Assembly (NCBI GenBank): GCA_018524725.1
Contig: JAEUWP010000196.1
Coordinates: 1 to 64,000, forward strand
Direction of reading: 5' to 3'
DNA length: 64,000 nt
Source of the DNA: Podaxis mareebaensis
Taxonomy: Eukaryota > Basidiomycota > Agaricomycetes > Agaricales > Agaricaceae
In this document: one piece after another, positions 22,870 through 34,125 of the stretch
Layout: every line of letters starts with the position of its first letter
How positions within the stretch are numbered: the first letter of the stretch is position 1
Translations under genes and position numbers: made by a program
Notes under the pieces: generated by a model
What the model saw: the letters and a program-made list of their open reading frames with translations, nothing else
Told to the model about the DNA's origin: nothing
Databases searched by the model: none

Positions 22870-23306
22870 ATGACAGCACCAACGGCCTGAAATCTTTCCA
22901 CGCCTTCTCGTTCTACAATCTCCGCGCAGAAGTCATATGTCCACCGAACAAAACGATCTACTGCGGTGTAAAGGACAGCGATTACTATGAACTACGTGGT
23001 GAGATGCTGCATCTCCCACCCGGGTAGGCATTCTCAATCTACTCTTCTCTGTGAGTCTTCCTTTTGGTTCGTTGGGCTCTGTTGGTTACACTACAACACT
23101 TTCTTTTCGGTTACTTAGCCGCCGTACTCCCCTTCCTGGCCGCTAAACGGCGCCCGATGGACCCCAATAATTGAATGACGATCGATTGTGAAGTTGCATG
23201 TCCTGACCTGAATTGTCCATCTCGACTGAGGATTAGTAAGATCGGGAAGCGGGTGTTCAAACATGCGGATGTTACAACTGTTCCGTTGGGTAACCAGGAA
23301 GACTAA
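22870..23306 (+). pseudogene. TIGR04076-like pseudogene
   Basis: Copy of 18320-18747. It opens with ATG but hits TGA after six codons because of a small insertion (aacggcctgaaat). Further along it carries an in-frame TAG where the intact copy has the Gln of PPGQGF, and tgaatg in place of the Trp codon of the NDWM segment. Three independent lesions make function unlikely. Confidence 0.8.
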
Positions 23307-23533
23307 TGTAGCTTTACTCGTACCCGAGCGGCAAAAGTCTAACCATCCCCGGATGCCAACTCAGCGATGGTGGGGACACTGTGGTATAATCATCTAGCAT
23401 TTCTTTCGACCTGTAACCGTTTCTACTTTCGTTAACACATTATATATATATATGTTGACTTGCTTCGCGGTGCAACATGTAATCACTTGCGACTCTATAG
23501 CGTCTATCACTATAACGGACAAACACCTCTCTA

Positions 23534-25444
23534 TCAGAGATAAAATAACTGTTGTACACCGTCATACGGAGAAAACGGGATTAGCAGACTCCAGGGATCT
23601 ACGGGAGAATGAGTCGGCACAAACGTCACATCCAACACTGAAAATGGGTTTGCAGCTTGTAGTTCTCCAATCCGTTTCCGTGTTTCTTCCGATTCTTGTT
23701 CTCCCGGTGACAAATAGGTCAAAATGCTAACTTTCTTCAAACGCTCTATCCCGTCGTCATCTTGGCGGGCCGCTCCAGAATTTGGATTGTAGCACCGAGA
23801 GTGCAAGAAATCGAGTATAGCAGCTTCGCTGAAAGCTCCACCTACGCAATGGAACACCTCGAGCTTTGGGCAAACGCATCCCACACGCGCATAATCCGAT
23901 CCCAGAAACAACTCTCCTGAAGCGCGGCTACCAGGGCCACTCGCAGAAGGCTCGTTGCCATCACTAACCCCGTCTGTCTCTTCCTTCCATACCCCCAGCG
24001 GCGCCTTTAGCGGAGTCAAACTCGCTAAATGATCGTTTGTAAAATACTTTCTGGCACCTTCGCTTGAGTTCGGCGCAATGGGGGGAACAATGGCGTCGGA
24101 CACTGCCACATGCTGTCTCAAGGACAACCTTTTCAGTCCAGGTACGAGTTGTAAAACGCCTTCGACATTTATTTCAGTTATATCCTCCACCCTCAGCTCC
24201 AGCTCCTCCAGTGGGTGGACTAAGTGACTGAGGAATGTGGAAAGGGCGTCAAGGAAAGCCCTCGAGTATGCCGTCACGTCGCCTGCGGATCTCCTTTTTA
24301 TGCTTTGCTGGAAAGCGAGATGACGAAGGTGGGGTGTGCGAAGGGACTCTAGGAGCTTTGGTATGTCTCCATTTGGACACCTCCAGCTCATATACAGGGA
24401 ATGAAGATTTGGAAGATAAACTCGAGGTAGCTCTAAGCTGTCTTCGAGCATCTCTAGACCATATACATTCTCGAAGGAGAAGGCGCACGTTTCAAGCCTG
24501 GAACACAATAACAATACTCCAGTAACAGCCCCTATATCGTAACCGTATTCATCTCCAATGATATCCAAGTTCGTAAGGTTCATCCAAGGGATCGAAAGTT
24601 CCAATGTAGATGGTGTGCTGAAGGGTATCCCTATCGAACGTAGGTTGGGTGCAAGGAGAATACCAGAGTCTTCCGCTAGGGAAGTGAGCTCTTGTAGAAT
24701 CGTATCCCCAGCGTCATTATCGCGGAATTGGAGTGGTCCTGAGATGTATATGCTTTCTAACATTGGAAGATCTTCTGCACTGAACTGGAATAGACCAGCT
24801 ATCCAGTCAAAGAAGGGAAGGGAGAAATGAATAGAACTCCAGCGCGATTTAAATAGTGCGAGGGCATCAAGGTATGGTTGGAGAATGTCATTGGTTGTCG
24901 GTGAACCGGGAAGGCGGAGCGTAGCAGAAAAGAAGACGGATATGGATAGTGGAAGGGCCCCGGAACGGGAGAGCCAGGATGATATGGCATTGAGTAGGGA
25001 TGATTTCGGCCGAACCATTCCTCCGGGGGCGATGAAAGGGGTTTGAATGTCGCCAGGGATGACAATGTGGATAGATGACCAGAGTTGAGGTGTTGTGTAT
25101 GCGATGGATCTCCAACGACGACATACGCGGCATAACAGTGTTGGAGCCTCGCGTCTGCTCATTACCGCATTATGGGCTGTAGGGAGACAGCGTATGAAGA
25201 TTTCCCGCAGGATTTCGGGAAGTAGCCTGCGGACGGGAGCAATGACGGCCTTGTGGCTATCGAGCTGGGCCTTGAGTATGTTTTGCTGGAGCTTCAAGTC
25301 TGCGAGGGTACTCTGAAGCTTGGCGATTGTGACGTTGAGGCCAGAGAGCTTCTGCATTTCCAATGTAAAATGGTGCCCAACAGTTTGATCCTCGGTTGAC
25401 CTGGTGGAATCGGTCTTGGATCTTTCAGGTGAAATGGCTTCCAT
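23534..25444 (-). CDS. F-box protein with coiled coil, copy B (636 aa)
   Basis: This intact single-exon paralogue of copy A has the same order of parts: coiled coil (LNVTIAKLQSTLADLKLQQ), F-box (RRLLPEILREIFIRCLP), conserved RRWRSIAYTTPQLWSSIH, then the leucine-rich region. It stayed open while the two genes next to it in the duplicated unit decayed, which suggests it is under selection. Differences from copy A cluster in the leucine-rich part and in the Ser/Gly-rich loop (DGNEPSASGPGSRASGE). The start at 25444 is the MEA shared by all copies; ATG 25507 in frame is the alternative. Confidence 0.85.
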   Translation of the reverse strand: MEAISPERSKTDSTRSTEDQTVGHHFTLEMQKLSGLNVTIAKLQSTLADLKLQQNILKAQLDSHKAVIAPVRRLLPEILREIFIRCLPTAHNAVMSRREAPTLLCRVCRRWRSIAYTTPQLWSSIHIVIPGDIQTPFIAPGGMVRPKSSLLNAISSWLSRSGALPLSISVFFSATLRLPGSPTTNDILQPYLDALALFKSRWSSIHFSLPFFDWIAGLFQFSAEDLPMLESIYISGPLQFRDNDAGDTILQELTSLAEDSGILLAPNLRSIGIPFSTPSTLELSIPWMNLTNLDIIGDEYGYDIGAVTGVLLLCSRLETCAFSFENVYGLEMLEDSLELPRVYLPNLHSLYMSWRCPNGDIPKLLESLRTPHLRHLAFQQSIKRRSAGDVTAYSRAFLDALSTFLSHLVHPLEELELRVEDITEINVEGVLQLVPGLKRLSLRQHVAVSDAIVPPIAPNSSEGARKYFTNDHLASLTPLKAPLGVWKEETDGVSDGNEPSASGPGSRASGELFLGSDYARVGCVCPKLEVFHCVGGAFSEAAILDFLHSRCYNPNSGAARQDDDGIERLKKVSILTYLSPGEQESEETRKRIGELQAANPFSVLDVTFVPTHSPVDPWSLLIPFSPYDGVQQLFYL

Positions 25445-25689
25445 TGTGGAAGGAGATGAAAGTCGTAATGTGCCAAGAAATGCGATCTTGGAGTGCATAT
25501 GCAACATGACCCTGCGGAGATCGAGTCAGGAACACGGAGATCAGACTGGGCGCTGATGCATCGTGCATATGACAATTTAGTTAGGAGGGGCAAGCTTCCT
25601 ATCGGAATGTGCACCCAGGATCATCTGCATCCTAATCGAGATATTCTAGTCCGAGCTCTAAGGCTCAAGGAACAGCCTCAAAGTCTTCA

Positions 25690-28140
25690 ATCTAAAGTTT
25701 AGTTTTCCCCGCACGCAAATAACAAAAGTCTAACCACCCCTCGACGCCAGTCCAACATTCAGCGATGGCAGAGGAACACTGCGGTATAGCTATCCAACAC
25801 TTCCTTCGACTTGCGCCCGTTTCTGCCTTCGTCAAGTTCTATATATTTTTGACTTGTTTCGTCGTACAACATGTAATCACTTGCGACCCCATAGCGTCTA
25901 TTATCTTAAACCCCCCCCCCTCCCTACCACGCATAAAATGTTTGCTGTGCACCATCATACGGGGAAAACGGGGTCGGCCGACTCCGACTATCTACCGAAG
26001 GATCAACAGTCTGCAGAAACGTCACATCCAACACAGAAAATGGGTTTGCAGTTTGTAGCTCTTTAATCCATTTCCGTGTTTCTTCCGATTCTTGTTCTCC
26101 CGGCGACAAGTAGTTCAAAATACTAACTTTCTTCAAGCGCTCTACCCCACCATTACCTTGGCGGGTCGCTCCAGAACTTGGATTATAGCACCGAGAGCGC
26201 AAGAAATCGAGTATAGCGGCTTCGCTGAAAATTCCACCTGCACAATGGAACACCTCGAGCTTCGGGCAAACGCATCCTAGGTGCGAATAATGCGATTCCA
26301 GAAGCAGCTCTCCTGAAGCGTGGTCACCGGAGCCACTCGCGGAAGGCATGTTGCCATCACCAACCCCATCTTTCTCTTCTCTCCATACATCCTGTGATGC
26401 CTTCAGCGGTGTTAAACTGGCTAAATGACCGTCCAGAAAATATGCCCCGGCACTTGAATTCGGCGCGAAGGGAGGAGACACGGAGTTGAACACCGATGTA
26501 TGCCTCAAGGACAACCTTTTTAGTCCGGGTACAAGTCGCAAAACGCCTTCGACATCCATATCAGACGTGGTCTCCATCCTCAACTCCAACTCTTCTAGCG
26601 GGCGGACTAAGCGACCGAGGAATGTGGAAAAGGCGTCAAGGAAAGCCTTCCGGTCTATCGGCATGTCACCCAGCGATGTCCATGTCTCATTTTGCTGGTA
26701 AGCAAGATGGCGAAGGTAGGGTGTATGAAGGGATGCTAGGAGCTTGGGGATGGCCTCATTTGGACCCCTCCAGCTCATGGAAAGGGAGTGAAGGTTTGGG
26801 AGATAAACCCGAGGTAGTGGCCCTAAGCCCTCCTCAAGTGTCTCTATATATATGCGCGCGAAGGAGATGGCGCACGTTTCAAGCTTGGGACACAGTAACA
26901 ATGCTCTGGTAACAAACCCTACATTGTAAGCGCCTCCATCCCCAATGATATCCAAGTTCGTGAGATTCACCCAAGGAATCGAAAGTTCCAACGTCGATAG
27001 ACCACCGAAAGGTATCCCTATCGAGCGCAAATTGGGTGCAAGGAAAATACCAGAGTCTTCTGCTAGGGAAGTGAGTTGTTGAACTGTATTCCCAGCGTCA
27101 CCCCCGCGGAGTTGAAGTGGCCCCGAGATGTGTATGCTTTCCAGCATCGGAAGTTCATCTGCGCTGAAGTGGCACAAACCGGCTACCCAATCAAAGTATG
27201 GAAAGGAGAGATGAATGGAACACCAGCGTGATTTAAACGGTGCGAGGACATCAAGGTATGGTCGGATGGGGTCAATGGATGTCGGTAAACCGGGAATGGG
27301 AAAAAGAGGAGAGAAGGAGACCGATATGGATAATGGAAGAGCCCCGGAACGGGAGAACCAGGATGATATGACATTGAGTTGGGACGATTTCAGTCGAGCC
27401 ATCCCTTCGGGAGTGATGGGGGCTTGAACGTTGTCCGGGATGACAATGTGGATAGATGACCAAAGTTGAGGTGTTGTGTATGCGATGGATCTCCAGTGGT
27501 GACATACACGGCATAACAGTAATGGCACATCGCATCCGCCCATTACCGCATTATGGGCTGTAGGGAGACAGCGTATGAAGATTTCTCGCAGGATTTCGGG
27601 AAGTAGCCTGCGGATGGGAGCAATGAAAGCGTTGTAATTATCAAGCTGGGCCTTGAGTACGTTTTGCCGGAGCTTCAGGTCTGCGAGGGTGCTCTGAAGC
27701 TTGGCGGTTGTGAGGTTGAGGCTAGAAAGCCTCTGCATTTCCGACGTAATATGGTGTTTAACAGCAACAGTCCGATCCCCGGATGACCTGGTTGAGTTGA
27801 TTTCGGGTGAAAGGGCTTCCATAGTGAAAGGAAATAAAGGTGGAATTATGTCAAGAAATGCGATCTTTGAGGTGTAAGTATATGTAACGCGACGCTGCCG
27901 AGATCGAGTCAGGAACAGAGATCAGACTGGACGCTGATAAGTACGACAGTTTGGTTACACGGTCACGGTCCAAGTTGTATTTTATCACCGCTGGGGTTTG
28001 CGGCGTCTAATAACGTTAAAGCTTACAGTATATCAGGGGGAGCTCCCTATTGGAATGTGCGTGAGCCCCAGATCATCTGGATCCAAATCGAGAGATTCTA
28101 GTCCGAGTTTCAAGGATTAAGGAACGGCCTCAAAGTCTTT
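25690..28140. repeat. Segmental duplication, unit C (F-box and flanks)
   Basis: Matches the last part of unit B (about 23300-25680): a shared 3' flank (for example catgtaatcacttgcgac), the F-box gene, and a shared 5' flank ending in a cctcaaagtctt block near 25680 and 28130. It lacks AP-1 and TIGR04076 sequences. Confidence 0.75.
25924..27822 (-). CDS. F-box protein with coiled coil, copy C (632 aa)
   Basis: The third intact tandem paralogue starts MEALSPEINSTRSSGDR. The coiled coil (LNLTTAKLQSTLADLKLRQ) and the F-box (RRLLPEILREIFIRCLP) are conserved. The following RVCHHWRSIAYTTPQLWSS and the leucine-rich region are alignable along the whole length, with more changes than between A and B. 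The C-terminus (SPYDGAQQTFYAW) differs from the other two. It is probably a substrate receptor of an SCF-type ligase, as inferred for the family. Confidence 0.85.
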   Translation of the reverse strand: MEALSPEINSTRSSGDRTVAVKHHITSEMQRLSSLNLTTAKLQSTLADLKLRQNVLKAQLDNYNAFIAPIRRLLPEILREIFIRCLPTAHNAVMGGCDVPLLLCRVCHHWRSIAYTTPQLWSSIHIVIPDNVQAPITPEGMARLKSSQLNVISSWFSRSGALPLSISVSFSPLFPIPGLPTSIDPIRPYLDVLAPFKSRWCSIHLSFPYFDWVAGLCHFSADELPMLESIHISGPLQLRGGDAGNTVQQLTSLAEDSGIFLAPNLRSIGIPFGGLSTLELSIPWVNLTNLDIIGDGGAYNVGFVTRALLLCPKLETCAISFARIYIETLEEGLGPLPRVYLPNLHSLSMSWRGPNEAIPKLLASLHTPYLRHLAYQQNETWTSLGDMPIDRKAFLDAFSTFLGRLVRPLEELELRMETTSDMDVEGVLRLVPGLKRLSLRHTSVFNSVSPPFAPNSSAGAYFLDGHLASLTPLKASQDVWREEKDGVGDGNMPSASGSGDHASGELLLESHYSHLGCVCPKLEVFHCAGGIFSEAAILDFLRSRCYNPSSGATRQGNGGVERLKKVSILNYLSPGEQESEETRKWIKELQTANPFSVLDVTFLQTVDPSVDSRSRPTPFSPYDGAQQTFYAW

Positions 28141-28719
28141 GATTTACTCGAGTATCTAGAACACAGGGAGGAAATATTCCAGGCGCTGCGTAGGTTCACA
28201 GGAAGATCATTCTAACGTCTTTCACTTCTGACTATTGATACAAATAAACATGCAGGACACAAATACAGTGTATACGTAGCTCCTCTCTACTTCTCTCACA
28301 AACCAACACATGGACATCAGGTCGCATCATTGTTCCAGTGCTCGTGTCACTGACACCGAAGAATAAGAGGGCGACCGGGAGCGGGTATGTAAGCATAAAC
28401 GTCTGCTCGGGTCACTGACAGGCGAATGGAACGGGAAAAAAACACAAAGCAAAGGCCTCTGGTGACGGGAAGGCCGACGCGCAAAATGTAGGACAGGGGT
28501 AGGATAAGTTTACCGCGGTGATGGTGGTCACGGAGCAGTGACAGACGACCATCGCCGGTAATCATGCGGGGTATACGGTCAATGCAGGTGGTGCTTCCAA
28601 AGGTTGTATGCTCTTGTAAAGACAGGGGCGCAAACGCTGCGCAAGTGGATCCAAGGTAGGTTGCAGTGATGGTGGTGGATGGCAGATCGTCAACAATGAG
28701 TCGGAGGTACCAGCCCTCC
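27823..28719. other. Unassigned interval
   Basis: To about 28140 this is the duplicated 5' flank of F-box copy C. From there to the stop of the next gene I see no coding motif. Confidence 0.45.
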
Positions 28720-30365
28720 CTATCTCCTTGCCAAAATCCTCTCTCTCGCCTTCTGCATCGACTCCCTCAGCTCCGGACTCTGCCACTCACTGTCACCCTC
28801 CTGGAAAATATCTCTTGTAACTGAATCTGCAGAGAACCCTCTCGAGTGCGAGGGCGTCTTTCTCGGGGTCACTGGCACGGCCTGTGGTAGCGGCAGGTGG
28901 TGTGAACTGTGCCCGGGTGTTGTTGTGTACGTATGGGCTCGGGATCGTTTGGCCCCTCGCTTGATCGAGCTGTTCCGCGAGATTGGCGCGTCTGGTTGAT
29001 CGCCTTCTTCCTCCTCCCAGGCACCACTACCATCATCAACCTCATCCTCCTTGGCATCGCTCATCACTACTACTTCTCTATTCAACGCGCGCTTTCCCTC
29101 TTCAATCAGCTGCGCTAGTTTACTCTGAATCCAATCCATCTAAGCAATTCCTGAGTCTTTCATTTCAGACAATTGTATCAAAGTAAAGTCATACCTGATC
29201 CTCAGCACCATGCTCTTCCTCTCCGTCTCTTCCAAAATCAAATTCGGGCTGTGGAGAGACACCTGAGGCAGCAGCAACACGTCCTGGACTTGTAACAACC
29301 TGTGCTCGCGGAATACGGGCTCTCCGGGGTCGCTTCACATTATGCCTCGCAACCTTTCTTCGGGGTGTCGGAGCCGGCAACGGGGGTGGCGGTGGCGGAG
29401 GTAGAGGGTTGGGGTGTGAAATGGGTGTCCAATCACGCTCTTCATATGGTGGAGGCGGAAGTTGATGTTGAGGAGATCCAGATCCAGATTCAGATTCAGA
29501 TTCGGGGGTAGTGACAGTGGGAACGGCGGCCTCAATGGCCTTGGGTTGTTGTTTGCCACGATCTCGCCACCTAGATAGAACCCGCGTCATTAGCTCTGAG
29601 GTGCCCTAATAGAGTCGAGCTAATGATAGAACGGAGGGTATACTCACAATCGGTAGACGGTAAGGCCGACTGCAGTTCCAATCAGTGCAGCGCTAACTGC
29701 GGTCGAGACGATTGAGCCGGCGAGACCACGACGTTTCTTGCAGGGAGGGGGAAGTTCTATGTGGAGAAAGATACAGAAGGGAGGCATGAGCATGGCGGTT
29801 GAACGAATTGTGAAGACGGTGTGTGTAAAGTTCAGAAAAAAAGGCGTTGAGGAGTGAATGTCAAATTCACTAAAAGAGTTGGGAAAACAATTGGATTGCC
29901 CGTAGGCGAACGAAAGACAAGGGTGCAATCAAAGAATCAAGGAATCGGAAAGGTTGGAACGAGAGATGATGAGGCAAAGTATCAGACCTGCGGACGGCTT
30001 TAAAGCCACCAACGTGAATGCCAACACGTGTATTAGGCATGGAATGTGGACCTTGCCGCTGCCGCGAGGCAAAGACGTTATGAAACACCAAGGCAAACGC
30101 CCGACAGGTTACTCGAGTGAAAGGAAAAGGCCAGGCAAGGTGAGGGCATACCTTCTGATTGATCGCGTGTGGAATCGGCGTTGGCCATTTCCCTATACTT
30201 TGCCGGAGTATCAAGATATCCACTGGTTGAGGTCAGGGTTGTTGTAGACAGAGTGGGTTCTGCAAAGGCAGGCTCCCAGCCGCGTTTGAGGCTTTTCGGC
30301 CTAGGTATAGTGGAAGCGAGAGAAGGCGTAGATGAGTTCTGTAATCGGTCTTGTGGAATTGCCAT
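28720..30365 (-). CDS. Pro-rich single-pass membrane protein, about 373 aa
   Basis: Four exons join in phase. The start MAIPQDRLQNSSTPSLASTI is Ser/Thr/Pro-rich, followed by a basic stretch CKKRRGLAG and one hydrophobic helix (SIVSTAVSAALIGTAVGLTV, about residues 85-107). Then come a Ser/Glu repeat (ESESESGSGSP), a proline-rich stretch (NPLPPPPPPPLPAP), a basic RRKVARHNVKRPRRARI and a C-terminal domain with DWIQSKLAQLIEEGKRALN. There is no signal peptide, so it is likely a tail- or middle-anchored protein of an internal membrane. The first intron is about 395 nt, much longer than the others. I do not recognise the family. Confidence 0.65.
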
Positions 30366-30659
30366 GTTCGATTCGTGGCTCTGAGTGACAGAGCGTGATG
30401 GGTCCGCGTGATTAGGAAGTTGGTGGTCGATTGGGGAATATTGGGGGGAGAAAGGGTTTGGGAGTCCGGAGACGGAGAAGGTGAAGGTGAAAGGGAATGA
30501 GACTATCATGGTAGGCCAGGATTAAATGTCGTCAAAAGTCGTGCAGGTCGTCCAGTGTTGAAAGGTTGAGGCCTGAGGGCCACGTGCAGGCGGTTGCTCG
30601 GAATCATGCCCGAATTTCCCACTAAGTTACTTTAGAAGTGTCGACTTTGTCTCCCACGG

Positions 30660-30904
30660 CCCTTGCTTGGCAAAACTGGTTCGATGGATTGTTGGAGGGG
30701 AGTAGATAAGATAACATTGTTTGCAGTTATGTATGCGATGAGATGAAAAATGAAATCATTAGGGTGTATAGGGTGTATGTGCGACTCGTTTTCAGTGAGT
30801 TTTCAGTGAGAACTGAATTGAAACTGCATTGCTCCACATCCATAATCTCGCTGAAAACAAGGTTGCACATACACTCGATTATGCCTTGCTTTGCCAAGCA
30901 AGGG
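30660..30904. repeat. Nested inverted repeats (degenerate foldback)
   Basis: The outer arms are cccttgcttggcaaa (30660-30674) and its exact reverse complement (30890-30904). The inner arms, 30773-30799 and 30847-30874, match as inverted copies with a few changes. It could be a worn MITE-like foldback element between two divergent genes. Confidence 0.6.
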
Positions 30905-31049
30905 AACACCCGTCCCGCCGCATCTACCCTTATGCGTTATCCAATATGTACCTTACAACGTCGTCCAGCGCTCTTGGACTCAATAAATAACCCTTCATTG
31001 ACATTGACATAGATACCCCTCCCCCTCACTCCGCGAATCATTCTATGCC

Positions 31050-32364
31050 ATGGCACCTTTCAGTCTGACAGCCTTCCCCAGTATAGTTTTCTGTTGATTC
31101 TGCAATTCTCTAATCACTAAAATAGCCTTTGAATACGCACAGTGGCAGCTTGGTTACTGCTAGTCCTAGAATTCGCATGGTCTCTCAGAGAAGAGCTTGC
31201 TCTCGTCTGGAGGTTAATCCTGATTCAGGAACAATGACTCAAACCCACCTTTCCTAACGGGCTTCCTATATGCAGACCTCCACTCACGTTCAACAAGACA
31301 TTTTACGTATTTTCCAGATATTTTCCACTTCTCAACCAGCTGTAGGAGCGCCCAGTTGACCCGTGCGGGAGTTGGTTCCAATTGACTTTACTACAGAGCC
31401 AACCTCTGCGCCATCCTAAGCTTCAAGCTACCCATACCTCAAGTAACCTGTCGTAAATGGCTCATATTCCAACATTCGTCCACGTATCTTGTGCAACTCG
31501 CCTTTGAGGCAATACTCTTCCTTCGCGGTCGGTCTCCTCTTCCTTCCTAATGCCCGCTTTAAACACCCCCTTACTTCATCGCCACTGTCAGTATATGCTC
31601 TTTATCAACGTGATCTCAAGATAGGCTTGTTGGCTGCCGCCATGTTTATTGCCGAAATGACAACCGGTCTAGTCGCCATCTTAAACCTTTCGCTCCATTC
31701 CAGGTTTGACCCTGCATGTGCCACAAGCTCAACAACCATCACTCTTGCCCTTGCGTATGTTTCCCTCCATTCTTACCGCTCCCAAGCTCGTTATACGACC
31801 ACTGGTTTCTCCTCAGAGTCCTTTTCCAAGTCTGTCAAAGCATCGTCTGGACCCTAACCTGGCACCAACAACGCTCTTTATCACATCAACTCCACCCGAC
31901 CATTCTAAGGTCACAACTTCCAGTTTTACGCGTTGCCTTCCGTGATGGGACGCTTCTTGCCGCTATTATGAGTCGTAAGTATCTCCATCGTCTTCTCACC
32001 GTGTTCTATCCGACAATAACCTTCGCTTTCCAGTTGGCTTCGCCTTTATGTTCTCATATACCGCCACACTGCGGCTTGACATCCACATAGTATTCCCGTG
32101 CGTGACGTTGCGCTCGCAAGTGGATAGTTGTGGACCCTAATACTGATTCTAGGTCGGCAATCACAATCTTATCTGTCTTCGTACGTGAATCTTCCAAAAA
32201 AAAGCATTTGGTTTCCATTGATTCACGACCACTAGTGCTGCCGAATCATTCTCAGCATGCTTAACGTCGGCACTGGCGAACCAGGGGAAAGTTCGCCCTC
32301 AAAAACGGGGCCTATACAGGAGACGGAGGGAGGCATTAGTCTGGATACGCAGATAACGTCTTGA
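31050..32364 (+). CDS. DUF6533-like multi-pass membrane protein, copy 1
   Basis: About nine exons. Landmarks of the basidiomycete DUF6533 class are a first helix AAWLLLVLEFAWSL, then the 'EE..LVW' signature (REELALVWR), TFNKTFYVFSRYFPLLNQL, CRKWLIFQ, and RVYALYQRDLKIGLLAAA, followed by three more helices and a FRDG motif (RVAFRDGTLLAAIMS). About seven hydrophobic segments give a receptor-like layout. No function is established for the class. Unlike copies 2-4 it has a long hydrophilic tail (GTGEPGESSPSKTGPIQETE) that could be cytoplasmic. ATG 31050 is followed by the phase-1 first intron seen in all four copies. Confidence 0.75.
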
Positions 32365-33000
32365 CTGCCTCGCCCAAATTATCGGGTTCAGCCTATCCCA
32401 TTGTAATTCACCATTTTACAGCTCAGAACAACCAATCGTGGAGCATGGCTGACCAACCACCGACAGTCAGGGCACTTTCTCTCTATTGGGCCACAATACG
32501 GGAACACTATTGCAGCAGTACCAAGGACTTCGCTTTTGAATCCACGTATTCATCGATGAAAAGAATTGATTGAATCATAACTGAGTCCCAGTACCGTGAT
32601 CACCACATGACCGACTGCGGTTCACTTAAAATGCTCAGGCATGGATGTTTTCAGTTAGTCAAGAGGTTCCCTTACGTGGTCGATGCTGCTAACTGAGTGA
32701 GTGGCGATGCGGTGGGGATTGGTCAGGGACACTTATTTTCTAAGTTGACGTTAAGTCCAACTCAGTGGTGAGCGAAGGTTCCCATGGCACTGAGGAATTT
32801 GAAGGACTGTCCTATGCCTAGTCTGAGAGTCCGACGGATAAGCGGTTATGTAGCTCAATCTGACGTACTTTCGATATACTTTCTGAGCTGCACTATAGCC
32901 GCCGTGTCCAATTAAATTTAGACTGCTGACTCGACGCGTATAAGAAAAGGCGCCGACCCAGGAGTCCCTTGAGCTTTCTTGCCCCCATACCTGCTCTACC
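32365..33000. other. Spacer between DUF6533 copies 1 and 2
   Basis: No gene is seen. Short frames only. Confidence 0.5.
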
Positions 33001-34125
33001 ATGCTAGACTCGACTGTGCTCTGTGCTTCCCTGCGTATGTGCACTCGAAGTTACCCCCGATATCATCCTGATAAATCATGACATCGACGCAGTAGCAGCC
33101 TGGATTGTACTCCTGCTAGACTCGGTGTGGTGCTTCAAAAAGGAAGTCAGAAATATTTGGAGGCAGGTTGCCGGAGGCGCTCAGTGCTACTATGGGTTTG
33201 ACTTTTCCTCTTAGGCGACCATTCACGTTTTTCAAGCTGGTATATCTACTTGCAAGATATGTGCCCCTCCTTGCACAGCCGTACGTACACCTCTCGTCCT
33301 CGAGTATGTCATTATTCATGACAACCAGGGTAGACTTGTACCTTTTGGCGCGCTTCACTCTGCCTTTCTCGCAGGAACTCTGTCAGAAATGGTTCCTCTT
33401 CCTTCACGTCTGCGATGCCTTACTGCATATATCGTTTGACGTGATAATATGCTGCAGAGGTACACCTATCCGCTCCGCAGATGAAGATTGACTGACATAC
33501 TGATAGTGTTTGCACTTTATAACGACGTCATCTGGATTGGCATCTTTGCATGGGTTTTGTTCATCCTTGATGGAACGGCTGTCGTGCTAGGAGGAGTGAT
33601 CCTTTTCCTCGAAGCTGATTTTGATGCTACGTGTTCTATGAAAGCAAGAACAATCGGTCTAGCCGTCCTGTGAGTCCCTCAATTTGCTTCCTCCATGTAT
33701 AGTGCCAAACTGTGTTTTTCCACCCCACAGAATCATTTTTCAAAGCTTTCAAGCAGTTCTGTGGGTTCTGACCTGGCATAAACAGCAAATGATCAAGCAG
33801 GGTCTTCAAGACCCAAGCCTTCGTAGGAAGATTGCATTTCTTCCGATATTGTTTCGTGATGGGTTGATTGCATTTGTAGCTATGAGTCGTAAGTGTATCT
33901 TCCCTCAGCCTTGTCATTGCCTCACAAACCTATCCAAGTGGGGTTTACCCTGACACTTTCATACAGCATTACGGTGCGCATTGATACCCACATTGTCTAT
34001 CCGTAAGTAAGCTCGTAACATGTTTACACCCAGTGATATTCATAGCTTATTCCAGGTGGACGATTTCTCTCTTGTCAGGCTTTGTGTGTATTCCCGTTCT
34101 TCCCTATCTATTAGCAAGGGACTGA
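33001..34125 (+). CDS. DUF6533-like multi-pass membrane protein, copy 2
   Basis: The same exon plan as copy 1. The short first exon is MLDSTVLCASL, then AAWIVLLLDSVWCFKKEVR with the NIWR signature, RPFTFFKLVYLLARYVPLL, CQKWFLFLHV, RVFALYNDVIWIGIFAWVL, an FRDG motif (PILFRDGLIAFVAMS) and a last helix WTISLLSGFVCIPVLPYLLA ending at TGA 34125. The second intron needs a GC donor (AG|GCAGGT) to keep frame. The protein ends right after the last helix and has no tail. It should sit in a membrane; role unknown. Confidence 0.75.

Larger units (their letters stand above)
21400..25600. repeat. Segmental duplication, unit B
   Basis: A direct copy of unit A: AP-1 mu 3' part (pseudogene), TIGR04076-like gene (pseudogene), F-box gene (intact). 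The left breakpoint lies in the copied AP-1 mu intron just before tctagatacatcacac. Identity is high enough to align by eye across most of its length. Confidence 0.85.
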
